From NCBI GenBank assembly GCA_942493125.1, contig OW818667.1, positions 1,364,001 to 1,428,000 on the forward strand: a stretch of DNA of 64,000 bases. The letters run 5' to 3'. The translations under genes and the position numbers were made by a program. Under the pieces are notes generated by a model, which was given only the letters and a program-made list of their open reading frames with translations, searched no databases and was not told where the DNA came from. This document shows positions 26,212-35,571 of this stretch, one piece after another (the stretch's first letter is position 1; each line of letters begins with the position of its first letter). The DNA comes from Fusibacter_C sp942493125 (GTDB lineage Bacteria > Bacillota > Clostridia > Peptostreptococcales > Acidaminobacteraceae).

Positions 26212-26499
26212 TCATTTCCAAGAATCCACATCGTATTCACAAGAAACATCAAGCGAAGCATCCTCATCCAGCCACGCCAGTATCTCATCAATCATAGAGT
26301 GCAAATAATCACCATCATCCGATACCATACATATATATAACTCAAAACGGCGTATATGTTCCTCATAAATCAATTTAACGGACACATTATATTTGGATTT
26401 GATCCAATCGCGCACTTTTTGAGCCACTTGTCTTCTATCTTTAAGGGAGTTCGCCCAAGTGACATTCACCCTAAATTTAGCACTGGCTATATATATCAT
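26212..26499 (-). CDS. DUF503 (YlxP-like) protein
   Basis: The 95-aa product starting at 26499 (MIYIASAKFRV, GAGGTG 6 nt upstream) has the DUF503 pattern: VTWANSLKDRRQVAQKVRDW, SKYNVSVKLIYEEH and a closing VSDDGDYLHSMIDEILAWL helix. The family is a ferredoxin-like fold sometimes linked to ribosome maturation; here it is a solitary paralogue. Confidence 0.75.
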   Translation of the reverse strand: MIYIASAKFRVNVTWANSLKDRRQVAQKVRDWIKSKYNVSVKLIYEEHIRRFELYICMVSDDGDYLHSMIDEILAWLDEDASLDVSCEYDVDSWK

Positions 26500-26538
26500 A
26501 GTGTTCACCTCAGCTTTATCTCATTCCATAATTTATCT

Positions 26539-27024
26539 CTATCCTATAATCTCTGCCATCTTATCGATAAAAACCAAACTCGCTTTTTCAATGCAAACCT
26601 TCAAACGCTCTACATCGTCAAAATCAGGCATCTCCACAAAAACATATTCAACGATGGCATCAACGCCAGGTTGGATCACAGAAAGTTTAAAGGCGCCCAA
26701 ATCCTTCCCTTCCAATGCCTGATGATAGTGATTTTGAACAGAGCGGTTTGTGCCGCTTAACCATATCTCGAATCGGTTTTCAACATGAAGGTATACGATG
26801 GCAACCTTAAGCTTCTTAGCCTTGAGTTCAGGGGATGTAAATGCAAAATAAGTCATATCCATATAACCAAAATACAAAGCACTGGTAACAAAATCCGGAT
26901 GCGCCTTTTCAAGATAACTCTTGAGCTCAGACATAACAGACATGATGCCTCTATATGCCACTTGTATCTCCCCTTGTTTAAGTGCTTCGTTATAGTTCTT
27001 AATAGACGCGTTGAGCGATTTCAT
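26539..27024 (-). CDS. DUF7000-type hypothetical protein
   Basis: The 161-aa product resembles a clostridial family I know as DUF7000, with the core YFGYMDMTYFAFTSPELKAK and VAIVYLHVENRFEIWLSGTN. GAGG precedes the ATG. It is soluble and its function is unknown. The neighbouring RDD gene ends 25 bp upstream and may be cotranscribed. Confidence 0.65.
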   Translation of the reverse strand: MKSLNASIKNYNEALKQGEIQVAYRGIMSVMSELKSYLEKAHPDFVTSALYFGYMDMTYFAFTSPELKAKKLKVAIVYLHVENRFEIWLSGTNRSVQNHYHQALEGKDLGAFKLSVIQPGVDAIVEYVFVEMPDFDDVERLKVCIEKASLVFIDKMAEIIG

Positions 27025-27049
27025 ATATACCTCCCCGTCGGTTTTTCAT

Positions 27050-28159
27050 CTACTTCACTGTCTCCATCCTAAAATCAACAGAAAAATAGGTTTCCTCACC
27101 GTCAATATTTGGAATTAACGTGCCATACGCCTTTACAACTTCATAGCCCGTATGCTCGTAATCGCATGAAATGGAGACCCCGTTGATTGTAACCTGGAAA
27201 TCTTCAAACGGCTTTGCTTTAATCTGCTTGATCAGTTCAGTTATGTCGCTGGAGATAAGCTTATTGCCCTCTTGGCCACTGACATATGCCAAAATGGATA
27301 GCGCTATTTCGGTATTATAGGCCGAAACCCATACATCACTGTCTCTTATTTCAGTTTTGAACCGCATGCCTGTCATGATGCTACCATCTTCAGTATAAGT
27401 AAAAGTTGGTGGCATGAAGTCTCCAAAATATACGACATTTTCATCGGACAACTTGCGCGTCACCCAACTTCCAGAGTCACTCAGTCCCTTCTCCATATTC
27501 ATATCATAAAAATCCAACAGTTGATTATAGTTTTCGCTAAATTCTGATATTGTCAAATCGCCCTGATTTTGAGGCAATGCAGCCAACATAAATGTAAACG
27601 TCAACAAAACAATGAGCGATATATTCACAGCAATGTATACGGCAGTTCTCCATTTTTTTTGATCCTTTAAATGAATGACTGAGTCGCATTCCCAATCCAA
27701 GAGTTCGCCCGCCACACAGTCCTTGTAAGCTCTCCAAAGTCTATAAACATTATAGATAGGAATGTTGAGACCAAAGCCTCTCCAGAATACAGTAACGGTT
27801 CTGCTCAGTGCGTCTAAGTAGGACAATGGTTTCCCAGTGGCACCCGTCACACGCAGTCCCAAGAGCCACTTACCAGGCGTTGTGCCAAGCTTAGAAAGCA
27901 ACACAGGCTCGACGAGCATCATGATCAAAAATGCAATCAACGTGTCAATTAAATTCTCAAAAGTTGAGCGCGAAGCCATGTTCACATGAAACACCAAAGC
28001 TTGAAACGCCACTACAAAATATGTATAAATACCTATGTCCAACAGTCTGGCAAAATACCGTCGCCAAGGCGATCGCACCTTGTTTGCCATGTCGCTTGCC
28101 ACCTCATCTTTACGTCTTTCTTCCGGTAGCTGTAATGGCTCATATTCATTATCTGTCAT
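27050..28159 (-). CDS. RDD family membrane protein
   Basis: The 369-aa protein has an N-terminal RDD domain (about 30-160) beginning SPWRRYFARLLDIGIYTYFV with the typical R..D pair, then LGTTPGKWLLGLRV, followed by a further membrane segment (about 175-195) and a roughly 170-residue extracytoplasmic domain of unknown type. AGGAGGG precedes the ATG. RDD proteins are often small ion or solute transporters, but the soluble tail here is unusual. Confidence 0.8.
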   Translation of the reverse strand: MTDNEYEPLQLPEERRKDEVASDMANKVRSPWRRYFARLLDIGIYTYFVVAFQALVFHVNMASRSTFENLIDTLIAFLIMMLVEPVLLSKLGTTPGKWLLGLRVTGATGKPLSYLDALSRTVTVFWRGFGLNIPIYNVYRLWRAYKDCVAGELLDWECDSVIHLKDQKKWRTAVYIAVNISLIVLLTFTFMLAALPQNQGDLTISEFSENYNQLLDFYDMNMEKGLSDSGSWVTRKLSDENVVYFGDFMPPTFTYTEDGSIMTGMRFKTEIRDSDVWVSAYNTEIALSILAYVSGQEGNKLISSDITELIKQIKAKPFEDFQVTINGVSISCDYEHTGYEVVKAYGTLIPNIDGEETYFSVDFRMETVK

Positions 28160-28180
28160 ACTTATGCCCTCCTACTGATT

Positions 28181-28426
28181 TTACGATTTACCAATTCTTT
28201 TAATTTCCTCAATTATAGTCAATGTACAATAATAAACAGTAAAAATAATACCTATCAATAAACATATTACTATAGTCATATCCCCACTTTGAAACAACAA
28301 ATCAAGTATAAAACCCAATCCATACAATACACAAAAAACGGTTATGATAGTATACATTGCAGATTTCAATATCTTCTTCATTAATTTGTTGTTATAATCC
28401 ATCATTTCCTTTTCCTTACCATCCAA
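28181..28426 (-). CDS. Small two-helix membrane protein
   Basis: The 81-aa product has two hydrophobic helices (about 21-42 and 50-70) after a short charged N-terminus. AAGGAGGAAAC lies upstream. It precedes the RDD gene in the same direction with a 20-bp gap and may belong to its transcript. No family recognised. Confidence 0.6.
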   Translation of the reverse strand: MDGKEKEMMDYNNKLMKKILKSAMYTIITVFCVLYGLGFILDLLFQSGDMTIVICLLIGIIFTVYYCTLTIIEEIKRIGKS

Positions 28427-28459
28427 AGTGTTTCCTCCTTACATTGCCCTATGAATTCA

Positions 28460-29362
28460 TTATATCATTTTTTCGATCTCATCAATTCCCTCTTTTACCC
28501 ATTCATCGATGCCATATTCTTTTCCATACAAAATCTTTTCAAATGTCCAATACTTTTCCTTAAGTCGAAATTTTTTCAGAACTAAATCAATATTGTTATG
28601 TTGATAATGCTTTAATACATTTAATGTAAATTCAATGCCATATTCTTCTTCATCTTCAATCAAATACAAAAAATCATGATCAGGGTCTGAAATCGCAACA
28701 TCTCCAAAATCTATGACACCACATATTTTATTTTGGTTTGTATCAAACAATATGTGATCGCTACTCAGATCATTATGGACGAGACATGGCTTATAATTAA
28801 AAAAGTCAGTATCACTCATGATTTCTTGATAAAAGCCATCTATTATGTCTTGATAAAGCGTCAGTCCTTCATTTAGCAGGATACTGTTGATTGCCATTTG
28901 CTCTTCCACATATTTTTCTCGCGTATCAATCACTAATTGCGCCTGGTGTTTTTTAAGTCGCACGTTGTGTAAAACGCGTAGAAATCGTGCCAAATCTGCT
29001 GCGATATCATCTTGGATCTCGCTGGGCAAACGCCTTAATAAATCGGGCGTCAATACTTCCCCACTTATTTTGTTATAACCTGCAAAAACCATAGGAAAAA
29101 AGTCGTTCGGATGACCTTTGAAAAGAACCTTTGGTATTGGCATAGGCAGTTTATCTTCCAATTCAATTAAAACATTTATTTCCTTTAACAAATTATCAGA
29201 TGCACCTTGATGTTTAGGAAATTTAAATACAAAAGCATCATTTACCATAAATGCTTCGCAATCGTATCCAGCGCCAATCCTCTGAATCTGATAAATCGAA
29301 AAATTTGAAAACTGTTGATTAATGATAACCTTGACCTGGTCTATATCATAAATGTTTTTCAA
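28460..29362 (-). CDS. APH-type phosphotransferase family protein
   Basis: The start is best placed at a TTG at 29362, because AGGAGG lies 5 nt upstream. The 300-aa protein has the aminoglycoside phosphotransferase fold: IQRIGAGYDCEAFMVND (nucleotide loop), FKFPKH (Lys), the catalytic LVHNDLSSDHILFD and the metal-binding GVIDFGDVAISDPDHDF. It resembles the APH(2'')-like branch, but housekeeping kinases of this family are common, so resistance cannot be claimed. Confidence 0.82.
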   Translation of the reverse strand: MKNIYDIDQVKVIINQQFSNFSIYQIQRIGAGYDCEAFMVNDAFVFKFPKHQGASDNLLKEINVLIELEDKLPMPIPKVLFKGHPNDFFPMVFAGYNKISGEVLTPDLLRRLPSEIQDDIAADLARFLRVLHNVRLKKHQAQLVIDTREKYVEEQMAINSILLNEGLTLYQDIIDGFYQEIMSDTDFFNYKPCLVHNDLSSDHILFDTNQNKICGVIDFGDVAISDPDHDFLYLIEDEEEYGIEFTLNVLKHYQHNNIDLVLKKFRLKEKYWTFEKILYGKEYGIDEWVKEGIDEIEKMI

Positions 29363-29422
29363 ATTGCCTCCTAATTCTTGCAACCCTTTTAAATGAATTC
29401 ACCCAAATCATATCGCTTCCGG

Positions 29423-29800
29423 TTACACCAAGTAACTACCGATAATAAAAATCAGCACACCTGATGTACCCATCAATATAAAGAACCTTAGACTGTCTGA
29501 AGTCAATTTGCCACTGTACTCATTGGCAAGCATTTTCGAATCCCTCATCTTCGCCATGTTGTAGTTGTAGTCGCCTCTAATATTGCTCTCCCCCGCCTGG
29601 GATGCAAGGCCAATACAAGCGATCGCTACTCCGACTACCCGCATGGTTGCACCAAAGTGGTAGCCTTTTATGTAAAAGATTATGTAACTAATTATGGCAC
29701 CAATGACAACGACCGAACCAATTTTCAAAACTAACTTTCCAATCGTTTTTGCAACGTTTACATACCAAGAATTTTCTTTCGCATTTTTCTGCGTTTTCAT
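29423..29800 (-). CDS. Membrane protein, unknown function
   Basis: The start at 29800 (MKTQKNAKENSW) has GAAAGGGG upstream. The 125-aa product has three hydrophobic helices (about 18-42, 50-66, 100-124) with a central GEsNIRGDYNYNMAKMRDS-like soluble loop. No family recognised. Confidence 0.65.
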   Translation of the reverse strand: MKTQKNAKENSWYVNVAKTIGKLVLKIGSVVVIGAIISYIIFYIKGYHFGATMRVVGVAIACIGLASQAGESNIRGDYNYNMAKMRDSKMLANEYSGKLTSDSLRFFILMGTSGVLIFIIGSYLV

Positions 29801-29890
29801 ATAGACCCCTTTCAAGCTTTTTACCAGTCTATACAAAAAATGAAAAATAATGATATATAAAGCATTAAAATTACATAACATCGTCGCTCA

Positions 29891-30559
29891 TTATATGAGC
29901 TGATTGCTTTGATTTTTTAATTTTATATTTATGATGCGCGTGTCACCATTCATTTGTTTGATAAGCGCACTACATATGTCGTAACGATCACCAAAATGTA
30001 TTGGCATTAACCATTTTACGCGCTTTGACTCTAGAAAATATTTTGCTGCGTAATAATATGCACCATTTAGACGAGGATCAACTGGTATAAAAGCAATATC
30101 TATTTCAATATCTTCTATGCCATCCACAATGGTTTTATAATCGTGCGCCTCTTTTTCTTGGTCAGTAGCTGGCGCATTTTCCCAGTGCCACCAATTGAGA
30201 TCACCGGCATGAAAAATAACCTTCTCATGAATCTTAATTAAAAAACTCACCCCACGGTCTGTTGAAGCATATGTGTTGATTTTCATGTCATCAAGTGTAT
30301 ATTCACCACCTGGTTTAACCCATAAGATTGATTCAAATGGTTTAGTGGTTACATCATCAGAAAGCACATACTTTACTTGTTCACCTTTATATTTCAGAAT
30401 TTGAGTGGAAAAATGATCGCCATGCACATGTGTGACAAAAAAATACACTTTTTTTGTAACATCAATCATGCTTTCAACATCAGATATGACATCGAAAAAA
30501 ATTTGCGCATTTTCAGTTTCAACGACCACACCACTATGATACAAATATGTGATTTTCAT
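29891..30559 (-). CDS. MBL-fold metallohydrolase (UlaG-like)
   Basis: The start at 30559 (MKITYLYHSGVVVE) has AGGAGGTGAG upstream. The 222-aa product shows the metallo-beta-lactamase motifs THVHGDHFS (HxHxDH), IFHAGDLNWWHWEN and a late MPIHFGD His. This resembles the UlaG/L-ascorbate-6-phosphate lactonase branch or general hydrolases; substrate is unknown. Confidence 0.82.
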   Translation of the reverse strand: MKITYLYHSGVVVETENAQIFFDVISDVESMIDVTKKVYFFVTHVHGDHFSTQILKYKGEQVKYVLSDDVTTKPFESILWVKPGGEYTLDDMKINTYASTDRGVSFLIKIHEKVIFHAGDLNWWHWENAPATDQEKEAHDYKTIVDGIEDIEIDIAFIPVDPRLNGAYYYAAKYFLESKRVKWLMPIHFGDRYDICSALIKQMNGDTRIINIKLKNQSNQLI

Positions 30560-30599
30560 AAACTCACCTCCTGAACCCTTCCTACTTGGCCATCTGCCA

Positions 30600-30893
30600 T
30601 CAAAGAAAAAAATCAGCCACTTTACATCTTGATATTTCAAAAGTTTCCCAAACTTGCCCCTTTGAATACGGGTCATTTTCTAAGCACTTGCGTAAAATCT
30701 CTTCAGACTCAAATTCACAGACAATTACAGAACCAATCATTTTTTCTTCATCATCAAAAATCGCGGCCGCAATCAAATATTTCCCCTCATCTTTCATAGA
30801 CCTAGAAACAGCAAGGTGTGCCTCTCTCATAGCCATCCTCCGCTTTATTGCCTCATCATCCTTATAATCCATCGCTTTAACTAAAAACTGCAT
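30600..30893 (-). CDS. YCII-related domain protein
   Basis: The start at 30893 (MQFLVKAMDYKDDEAIKRR) has AGAAGGAGGT upstream. The 97-aa protein shows the YCII pattern: REAHLAVSRSMKDEGKYLIA, SVIVCEFESEEILRKCLEND, PYSKGQVWETFEISRC. It precedes the MBL gene with a 40-bp gap, probably as an operon. Confidence 0.85.
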   Translation of the reverse strand: MQFLVKAMDYKDDEAIKRRMAMREAHLAVSRSMKDEGKYLIAAAIFDDEEKMIGSVIVCEFESEEILRKCLENDPYSKGQVWETFEISRCKVADFFL

Positions 30894-31094
30894 ATTCAAC
30901 CTCCTTCTTTCTGCTAGCGCTATTCTTAACTTCTCCAAGTGCTGTTTTCTCTTAATATCATATCGTTTAACGGGATAAAGCACAATCTAATTGAATGGTT
31001 TTTGAAATCCATTTCAATAACTTCATCGCTGTAGACGAAGGATGTGAAAAATGTTAAAGTTAGTAATATAGGATTTATCGGAGGGTTAAAAATC

Positions 31095-31334
31095 ATGTTA
31101 AAAAAAGTAATTGCTCGTTGGACTCAATTAAAACCAATTCGAAAATTCTCTGATATTCTTTTCATTGTGGCCGTAGGCATTAGTTTATACACACTAATTT
31201 CCACAACACTTTTGCGCAATTCATTGCCACCGGGTGTTTGTCCAATCGACAACAAATCAGAATTCTATTTTCTATCCATAGCATTATTAATTGCATCATT
31301 CATATTGTCTCTATTTGATAAAAAAAATAAATGA
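31095..31334 (+). CDS. Small membrane protein, 79 aa
   Basis: The start at 31095 (MLKKVIARWTQLKPIRKF) has GGAGGG 9 nt upstream. There are two hydrophobic helices (about 20-40 and 59-74) around a short loop with one Cys. The stop lies in the stem of the terminator at 31330. No family recognised. Confidence 0.65.
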   Translation: MLKKVIARWTQLKPIRKFSDILFIVAVGISLYTLISTTLLRNSLPPGVCPIDNKSEFYFLSIALLIASFILSLFDKKNK

Positions 31335-31371
31335 CTATAACAATTCTAATCGGATTTGTTATAGTCATTTT
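31330..31371 (+). terminator. Terminator of the 79-aa gene
   Basis: ATGACTATAACAA / TTGTTATAGTCAT, a perfect 13-bp stem with a 12-nt loop, followed by TTTTAAATTT. Confidence 0.8.
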
Positions 31372-31497
31372 AAATTTAAGTCACAACTTAGCCTGCGCGC
31401 GTTTTCTCGTCAACGTTTATAACCCCGATAACTGGATAAATATAAACCAGAGCTTTTTCGGCGTGAATAAAAACGCGTTCAGACAAGGAGGCAAACC

Positions 31498-32496
31498 ATG
31501 GAACTAAGCAAACTCATCAACACATCCGGTAGAGTGCAGTCACCCTATATGAGAGGATTGGTCAATCATCTTCCTATGGGACAAATCGCTCTATTTCAGT
31601 TAACGCAAGATCTCGACAGGGTAGCATCCTATACAGAGTACTACAATAAAAACTTCAAAGTTGATTCAATCTCAGATAAATACACGCCAGCGACTTCACT
31701 TGAAGAATGCTTGGGAAAGAGAGACAGCTATGAAGCGTGTTTGGATTTGATCAGCAAAGAAATCAGTACAACTAGCATGGATCATATGATCCGCCATGTT
31801 CTTAACACGTATCCCTTAGGCATTTCTTCAGGTATTTTCCATGTGACGATTCGACTTGCTTATGCAACCGAAGCTGCTGCTTATGATGATCAGCTCATTG
31901 AAGAGGTCGCAAGAGCCTTGGCATACTACATAACAGCCTATCGTGAAATCACGCCTATTCATCGCAAGACTTCAAGAGATAAGTTTCAAAGCAACATGAA
32001 GCAACTACTGGAAACTTTCGAAGTTCGGAGTATCCTTGATAAGAACCTTTCTATGGGAAAAACACTAAGCTCTTTTTATCAAAATCCTACTGTCTTAGAT
32101 AAATTCGCTTTAATTGAAGGCGATGAAAAGGAGAAAATACAGGGATTACTCGATGTCTGTCTACCTGCTTTTAACCACGACCAAAACATCATCGCACTTC
32201 ACTGCATAACAGGACTTCATGCAATGCTGGTTTTAAAGAATTATTTTAAGGATTTTAGTGAAGCTTTGGATTATTATACAGCTGCAGTCACTGCCCATTT
32301 GCTCACTATAAGTGGCATCTCATTTCATGAAGAGGACTCGAACCAAACGCTCCCTTCTTGGTCTGAACTGATCGCCATGGGTATTGATTCTAAGGCAGTT
32401 CATACACTTAAATTCACTTATACCTGCCATGAACTATATGATGATTATCCCAGAGAAGGACTTAAAAGAGCATTGTTGAATCAAATCAAAAAATAA
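31498..32496 (+). CDS. Questin oxidase family (DUF4243-like) protein
   Basis: The 332-aa product has family-like landmarks: NHLPMGQIALFQLTQDLDRV near the N-terminus, GIFHVTIRLAYATEAAAYDD around 120, and HDQNIIALHCITGLHAMLVL near 230. Fungal questin oxidase carries out Baeyer-Villiger-type ring opening; bacterial members are of unknown function. AAGGAGGC precedes the ATG. It is monocistronic. Confidence 0.65.
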   Translation: MELSKLINTSGRVQSPYMRGLVNHLPMGQIALFQLTQDLDRVASYTEYYNKNFKVDSISDKYTPATSLEECLGKRDSYEACLDLISKEISTTSMDHMIRHVLNTYPLGISSGIFHVTIRLAYATEAAAYDDQLIEEVARALAYYITAYREITPIHRKTSRDKFQSNMKQLLETFEVRSILDKNLSMGKTLSSFYQNPTVLDKFALIEGDEKEKIQGLLDVCLPAFNHDQNIIALHCITGLHAMLVLKNYFKDFSEALDYYTAAVTAHLLTISGISFHEEDSNQTLPSWSELIAMGIDSKAVHTLKFTYTCHELYDDYPREGLKRALLNQIKK

Positions 32497-32563
32497 TCAC
32501 TAGAGCAATTAACCAAACATGCCATAACCTTCTTAGATTTATCAAAGCGCGCCAGAAATAGGA

Positions 32564-32592
32564 TTGACAGAGATCAAAAAAAAGAGTAAATT
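32564..32592 (+). promoter_or_regulatory. Promoter of the TetR-DUF5692 operon
   Basis: TTGACA (32564-32569) and TAAATT (32587-32592) with a 17-bp spacer, placed directly before the palindromic operator. Confidence 0.6.
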
Positions 32593-32599
32593 AAGTATG

Positions 32600-32646
32600 C
32601 TAACGAGCGTTAGTTAGTTATTGGTTATATAGTGCAACGCTCGTTG
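32600..32646 (+). promoter_or_regulatory. Two TetR-type operators
   Basis: CTAACGAGCGTTAG (32600-32613) is a perfect palindrome around AG; CAACGCTCGTTG (32635-32646) shares the same core in inverted form. Both lie between the promoter and the tetR-type start, as expected for autorepression. Confidence 0.65.
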
Positions 32647-32668
32647 ATAGGTTTAGAAGGAGTCCAGA

Positions 32669-33220
32669 ATGGATAAAAAAACAGAAATACTGAATTCGGC
32701 TTACAAGCACTTTTCCAAGAGGGGTTACAATGTCTCAATGTCTGATATCGCAAAGGATGTAGGCATCAAGACACCATCTCTATACAGCCATTTTACGTCA
32801 AAAGATGAGATTATCTTAATCGTTATTGAAAAAGAAATTGAGAGATATTGTGCGTTTTTAGAGGCACTTTATGAAAAAGTTGGCGAAAAAAATTGGCTTG
32901 ATCAGATAGAGACGCTATTTTTCTCTGTGGTAGACTATTTCAAAGCAAATGATCAAATTCGGTTTTACAGAAATATTCTATTGATTGACCAAGATGACCT
33001 TAGAAAAAAATGCAGCGACAAAGTATATCACATGGAGTTGTTTCATTTAGAAAAACTTGAAAAGGTATTCCCACGCGATGCTGAGGGCAATTCTCTGTTA
33101 TTTTTATCTGTGATTCAGGGCGCTTTAGAGGTTGAGCTACTTTTCTATGAATCGGAGCAAACTGCAGAAACCTATATCACAAAAATTTGGCGCACGTATC
33201 GCGAGAATTTGGGGGACTAA
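32669..33220 (+). CDS. TetR family transcriptional regulator
   Basis: The 183-aa protein has an N-terminal TetR helix-turn-helix (ILNSAYKHFSKRGYNVSMSD, IAKDVGIKTPSLYSHFTSK) and an all-helical C-terminal ligand domain. AGAAGGAG precedes the ATG. It is followed at 4 bp by the DUF5692 gene, and the palindromes at 32600-32646 are its likely operators. Confidence 0.9.
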   Translation: MDKKTEILNSAYKHFSKRGYNVSMSDIAKDVGIKTPSLYSHFTSKDEIILIVIEKEIERYCAFLEALYEKVGEKNWLDQIETLFFSVVDYFKANDQIRFYRNILLIDQDDLRKKCSDKVYHMELFHLEKLEKVFPRDAEGNSLLFLSVIQGALEVELLFYESEQTAETYITKIWRTYRENLGD

Positions 33221-33223
33221 GTT

Positions 33224-34138
33224 ATGTTTTTATTTGATTCTGTACCATGGTATGCCGCTTTAATGGGGCTTGCCGTCCTTTGTGGACTTATATTTGTTAA
33301 CGAAATAACAAGGCGAAGCAAATGGCTTTCTGTATTTTTTTACTTAGTATTACCAATTGTTTTGACATTCACCGTGTGGATGCAAAAAGCAGTGCCAGGT
33401 ACACCAATGGGATATTGGTTTCCGTGGGTTAAGTGCTATTCGGCATTAGCTGGCGTTTTGGGCTTCATGGCACTTCGCCATGTTAAAGGTCTGGACAAGA
33501 ATAAGTGGATGCTGTTGTTTCCACCATTTATCTTGGCAATCAATATTGCAGAAGCAGTCTTTAGGGATTTTCAATGCTTCGGCTACAATGGCGTCGTGGA
33601 TGGCATCTTTATCTACGGTGGTGCATGGAACATCATGAATGGCATCGCGGGCATCTTAAATATCATCACAATTTCAGGATGGCTTGGCATCTATGTAAGT
33701 AAAGGCAAAAGCAAAGACATGCTTTGGCCAGATCAACTATGGTTCTGGATAATTGCTTATGATCTTTGGAACTTTGCTTATGTATACAACTGTATTCCGG
33801 ATCATTCATTTTACTCAGGTGCGATGTTGCTCTTATCGTGTACAATCCCTGCCTTTTTCATCAAAAAAGGCGCTTGGCTTCAACACCGTGCACAAACACT
33901 TGCACTTTGGGCAATGTTCTCTTTAACATTCCCTTACTTTGCCGACACTTCAAAATTTGCCGTTCAATCATCACATGACCCTATCGCATTGATGGTAGTC
34001 AGTGGTTTGGCACTTGCGTCGAACATAGCTGTATTCATCTATCATTTCTATCGCGTGTTTAAACTTAAAAAGAATCCGTTGAAAGATGAAGTATATTCAG
34101 ATTTAGCAGCTTACAAAGAAATTGCAGTTGAGAAATAA
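33224..34138 (+). CDS. DUF5692 family membrane protein
   Basis: The 304-aa protein has about eight hydrophobic helices and the aromatic-rich family features PMGYWFPWVKCYSALAG, YGGAWNIMNGIAGILN and LWFWIIAYDLWNFAYVYNC. DUF5692 proteins commonly sit behind a TetR regulator, as here; function is unknown, perhaps transport or response to a membrane-active compound. Confidence 0.75.
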   Translation: MFLFDSVPWYAALMGLAVLCGLIFVNEITRRSKWLSVFFYLVLPIVLTFTVWMQKAVPGTPMGYWFPWVKCYSALAGVLGFMALRHVKGLDKNKWMLLFPPFILAINIAEAVFRDFQCFGYNGVVDGIFIYGGAWNIMNGIAGILNIITISGWLGIYVSKGKSKDMLWPDQLWFWIIAYDLWNFAYVYNCIPDHSFYSGAMLLLSCTIPAFFIKKGAWLQHRAQTLALWAMFSLTFPYFADTSKFAVQSSHDPIALMVVSGLALASNIAVFIYHFYRVFKLKKNPLKDEVYSDLAAYKEIAVEK

Positions 34139-34162
34139 AAAAAAGAGCGGTTAGGCTCTATT

Positions 34163-34197
34163 GAGGGTGTTTCATTATTTGAAACGACCCTCTTTTA
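34163..34197. terminator. Bidirectional terminator between convergent genes
   Basis: GAGGGTGTTTCA / TGAAACGACCCTC pair with one bulge; TTTTATTTTTT follows on the plus strand. The stop codon of the minus-strand GGDEF gene lies inside the loop. Confidence 0.75.
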
Positions 34198-35449
34198 TTT
34201 TTTGTACTTCACCAAGTATTTCAACTTGAGCTTTTACGATCAACGGATCAAATTGTTTCCCAGAATGTTCATTGAGTTCAGTTATTGCCTCACCAATAGT
34301 CATTTGTGTCTTATAGGGTCTATAGTGAATCATTGATTCAAAGGCATCTGCCACACGAATAATTCTTGAATACAATGGAATGCTTTCACCAATAAGACCG
34401 TTTGGGTAACCTGTGCCATCCCAGTTCTCATGATGGCAAAGTACACTTTTTACAATGTGTCTCAGTTGATCAGACGATTTAATAATCTGGTAGCCAATTT
34501 CACAGTGTCTTTTCACTTTTTCATACTCTTCACTGGATAAAGGTGCATCTTTTAAAAGAATTTTTTCTGAAATAGCTAGCTTTCCAATATCATGAAATTT
34601 AGCAGATATACCCAAATTGATAAGAGCTACTTCACTCAAATTGAGTTTTTCGCCAATTTTCATCGCGGTTTCATAGACGTACTTTCCGTGAATTTCTTCA
34701 CAATCATTTAGCCTTAAAAGTTTCTCATACATACTCAAAACTGTATTGTAGCGAAAATGTTGTCCTTCGCAATTTTTTATTGTATACATTTTCTCATCCG
34801 CAAACCTAAGCATATCATCCAATTTCATGGTCTGATCCGCTGTGTATTGACCAATAGAAATCGACCCTGTTATGCCATAGACATCAATTGATTTGACATC
34901 ATCTCGAATTCTATTCACAAGTTGAAGTGCAATGTTTTCATTTGTATTTGGTAATAAGACAATAAACTCGTCCCCACCCATTCTTGCAACGATATCATCT
35001 GAGCGAAGGTTTTCTTTTATCGCTTTAGCTGCTTTTATCAATAACTCATCGCCAGCATAATGTCCAAATGCATCATTTACTAGTTTTAAGCCATTTACAT
35101 CTAATGCCAACACTGTAAAAGGAAGATTTCTAATGATATTTAAACGTTCATACGCCATTACTAAAAATCTTCTATTGTATAATCCAGTTAGCTGATCATT
35201 ATAACTTAATTGCTCGATTTGCTTAATTTTTTCAGTTCTAGACCCACCAAACCATGCAAACACACCTAAAAAGATGGGCGCAGTATCAATCATATAAAGC
35301 AATTGATTTGCTCGATGTGCAGCTATAACGCCAGCTATGCTAAACGCGAAATCACCTAAAAGCATCTCTGAAGATATGGCTAAAACCGGAAACATAAGGC
35401 CAAAAATAAATCCAACGATAAAATATGCTCTAGGTATCGTTATACGCAT
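34175..35449 (-). CDS. GGDEF and HD-GYP domain protein (c-di-GMP metabolism)
   Basis: The start at 35449 (MRITIPRAYF) has GGAG 6 nt upstream. The 424-aa protein has two N-terminal membrane helices, a GGDEF domain (LTGLYNRRFLV, RMGGDEFIVLLP at about 165) and an HD-GYP domain (AKFHDIGKLAI, HHENWDGTGYPNGLIGESI, YSRIIRVADAFESM). The GGDEF active site is canonical, so it may synthesise cyclic di-GMP, while HD-GYP hydrolyses it; the net activity is not predictable. Confidence 0.92.
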   Translation of the reverse strand: MRITIPRAYFIVGFIFGLMFPVLAISSEMLLGDFAFSIAGVIAAHRANQLLYMIDTAPIFLGVFAWFGGSRTEKIKQIEQLSYNDQLTGLYNRRFLVMAYERLNIIRNLPFTVLALDVNGLKLVNDAFGHYAGDELLIKAAKAIKENLRSDDIVARMGGDEFIVLLPNTNENIALQLVNRIRDDVKSIDVYGITGSISIGQYTADQTMKLDDMLRFADEKMYTIKNCEGQHFRYNTVLSMYEKLLRLNDCEEIHGKYVYETAMKIGEKLNLSEVALINLGISAKFHDIGKLAISEKILLKDAPLSSEEYEKVKRHCEIGYQIIKSSDQLRHIVKSVLCHHENWDGTGYPNGLIGESIPLYSRIIRVADAFESMIHYRPYKTQMTIGEAITELNEHSGKQFDPLIVKAQVEILGEVQKIKEGRFK

Positions 35450-35571
35450 AGTAATCTCCATATGTATTTATTGTTAGTGTCGTAGAACACTATAATTATT
35501 ATACCATTAACTACAACATTTTTAACGACACAAGTTGCACACTACAACCCCAAAATACATGATCTTCACGA

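Noticed and set aside
28460..29362. Aminoglycoside resistance gene
   Set aside because: The APH fold is clear, but many chromosomal members of this family act on other substrates, and no mobile context surrounds it.
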